64,000 nucleotides of DNA from Dimorphilus gyrociliatus (Eukaryota; Annelida; Polychaeta; Dinophilidae), in assembly GCA_904063045.1 (NCBI GenBank), contig CAJFCJ010000007.1, forward strand, positions 3,727,404-3,791,403. The letters are read 5' to 3'. Position numbers and translations under genes: made by a program. The notes beneath the pieces are model-generated. The model did not search any database. It was not told the DNA's origin and saw nothing but the letters and a program-made list of their open reading frames with translations. Positions 63,212-64,000 of this stretch are shown piece by piece; the stretch's first letter is position 1; each line of letters starts with the position of its first letter.

Positions 63212-64000
63212 CTATTGGACTATAATATTATCCGATTGAGATGTTATAAACGTATGCAGTTTTTTAGATAGCTCCTTTCCAACTTTTCGACTCGTAGATA
63301 CTAAGCCAGCTCCCCTTCTCACTTCGATATTTTGCAATAAATGCTGCGCCTCAGTAATAGGTACGCGTTCATATGCCTGATTACATTAATTAAGTGCAAC
63401 CAGATTATACGGATTAGTAGCGAGCAAAAAACAAAAAATTACCTGTAGTAGATTGGATGGCGTTGGATAGTGTGAGACTATGGCGTTGGCTACGTCCGTA
63501 CTGACGTTTTTAAACTGTTGCAATTGATTCTTCCAAATGTGAGAAACTCCAGAGCCGTCATCGGCTACGCGTAAGCTTCCGCTACTCTCTGCATGAAATG
63601 AAAAGTTAGACTCCATCCGTTGCTTTCTATAAATTAAAAAAAATATATCTTAGCAAGTATTGAGTTTAAACAAATCTAGTGTTTACTTAAAAGGGTACTC
63701 AGCGATGGCTTTTGCATAATGAGCTATTGCTGTTGCAATATCGGCGTCTTTTTCGAAAAACCGAAATATAACGTTAAATTTTATTTGAATTTCGATTAAA
63801 GCTTGATCGATTTCGTTTTTGGTTACTTGAAATGTTGAATTATACTCATTTTTTCGATTTCCTTGACACTTGGCTTTATAAGCTTTGTTTTCTTTTCGAC
63901 GTTGATCTCTATAAATAGAACAAAATAATTGAGGGCGTGTTTACGAGGCTTTTGTATCTATTTATAAACCTGTAATGATCGTCTAAGCCTTTTACAAATA
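63212..64000 (-). CDS. EME1: EME1-like subunit of the MUS81 structure-specific endonuclease, 3' part only
   Basis: Partial gene cut by the window end. Four exons visible: 64000-63970 (incomplete), 63908-63687, 63626-63443, 63376-63212, with consistent phases and a TAG stop at 63212-63214. The visible protein starts FVKGLDDHYRDQRRKENKAY, matching the (V/I)xGLxxYFR-Q-R segment of EME1. It continues with VTKNEIDQALIEIQIKFNVI, IAHYAKAIAEYPF, DDGSGVSHIWKNQLQQFKNV and RRGAGLVSTSRKVGKELSKK, all aligned with the nuclease-like and helix-hairpin-helix C-terminus of EME1. EME1 is the non-catalytic partner of MUS81 in resolving replication and recombination intermediates. Nothing upstream of this part is in the window, so the N-terminus and start are unknown. 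Confidence 0.9.

Overview
The window comes from an animal nuclear genome. It is AT-rich and carries many spliceosomal GT-AG introns, most only about 45-80 bp long. Its genes are typical of bilaterians: a HECW-type HECT ubiquitin ligase, an FMNL formin, a nicotinic-type receptor, a class IIa HDAC, CREB, EME1 and SAMHD1. The compact genes suggest a small invertebrate, perhaps a miniature spiralian or annelid; that guess rests on gene style only. I rebuilt exon chains by hand from splice signals, reading phase and family alignment recalled from memory. All multi-exon models given here keep an open frame across every junction.

Layout. 0.2-8.7 kb: HECW-like E3 ligase (+). 8.9-11.3 kb: nuclear protein with an MGA-like cysteine cluster and two SUMO-interaction motifs (-). 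13.1-13.5 kb: small intronless protein with a possible histone fold (+). 13.8-15.5 kb: ankyrin-pseudokinase resembling the N-terminal part of RNase L (-). 16.8-22.7 kb: FMNL-type formin (+). 23.1-29.2 kb: an unusual UBA-UBX-leucine-rich-repeat protein (+), whose 1.7 kb second intron holds a complete antisense Rho-family GTPase gene (23.8-25.0 kb). 31.0-33.9 kb: nicotinic-type alpha subunit (+). 34.6-34.9 kb: small membrane protein (-). 35.3-36.1 kb: double-CARD protein (-). 37.8-38.3 kb: orphan membrane protein (+). 38.5-39.2 kb: intronless CREB (-).

43.1-47.1 kb: two tandem SAMHD1-like dNTPase genes (+), both without the SAM domain. The first has two 92-nt alternative exons for the helix that carries substrate and allosteric residues. 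47.3-50.3 kb: immunoglobulin-domain receptor (-). 53.6-55.9 kb: WSC plus C-type-lectin membrane protein (+). 56.2-61.1 kb: class IIa HDAC (-). 63.2-64.0 kb: 3' end of EME1 (-), cut by the window edge.

No operon-like arrangement, transposon, tRNA, rRNA or CRISPR array was recognised. Gene-free stretches hold CT, CA and AT microsatellites and a recurrent TAGGCCTA octamer. Several genes (ankyrin-pseudokinase, double CARD, SAMHD1 pair, Ig and lectin receptors) belong to families used in innate defence. They are spread over 42 kb among unrelated genes, so a functional cluster is not shown. The strongest novelty candidates are the SAMHD1 alternative exons, the UBA-UBX-LRR fusion, the hydrolysis-impaired nested Rho GTPase and the formin with altered FH2 residues.
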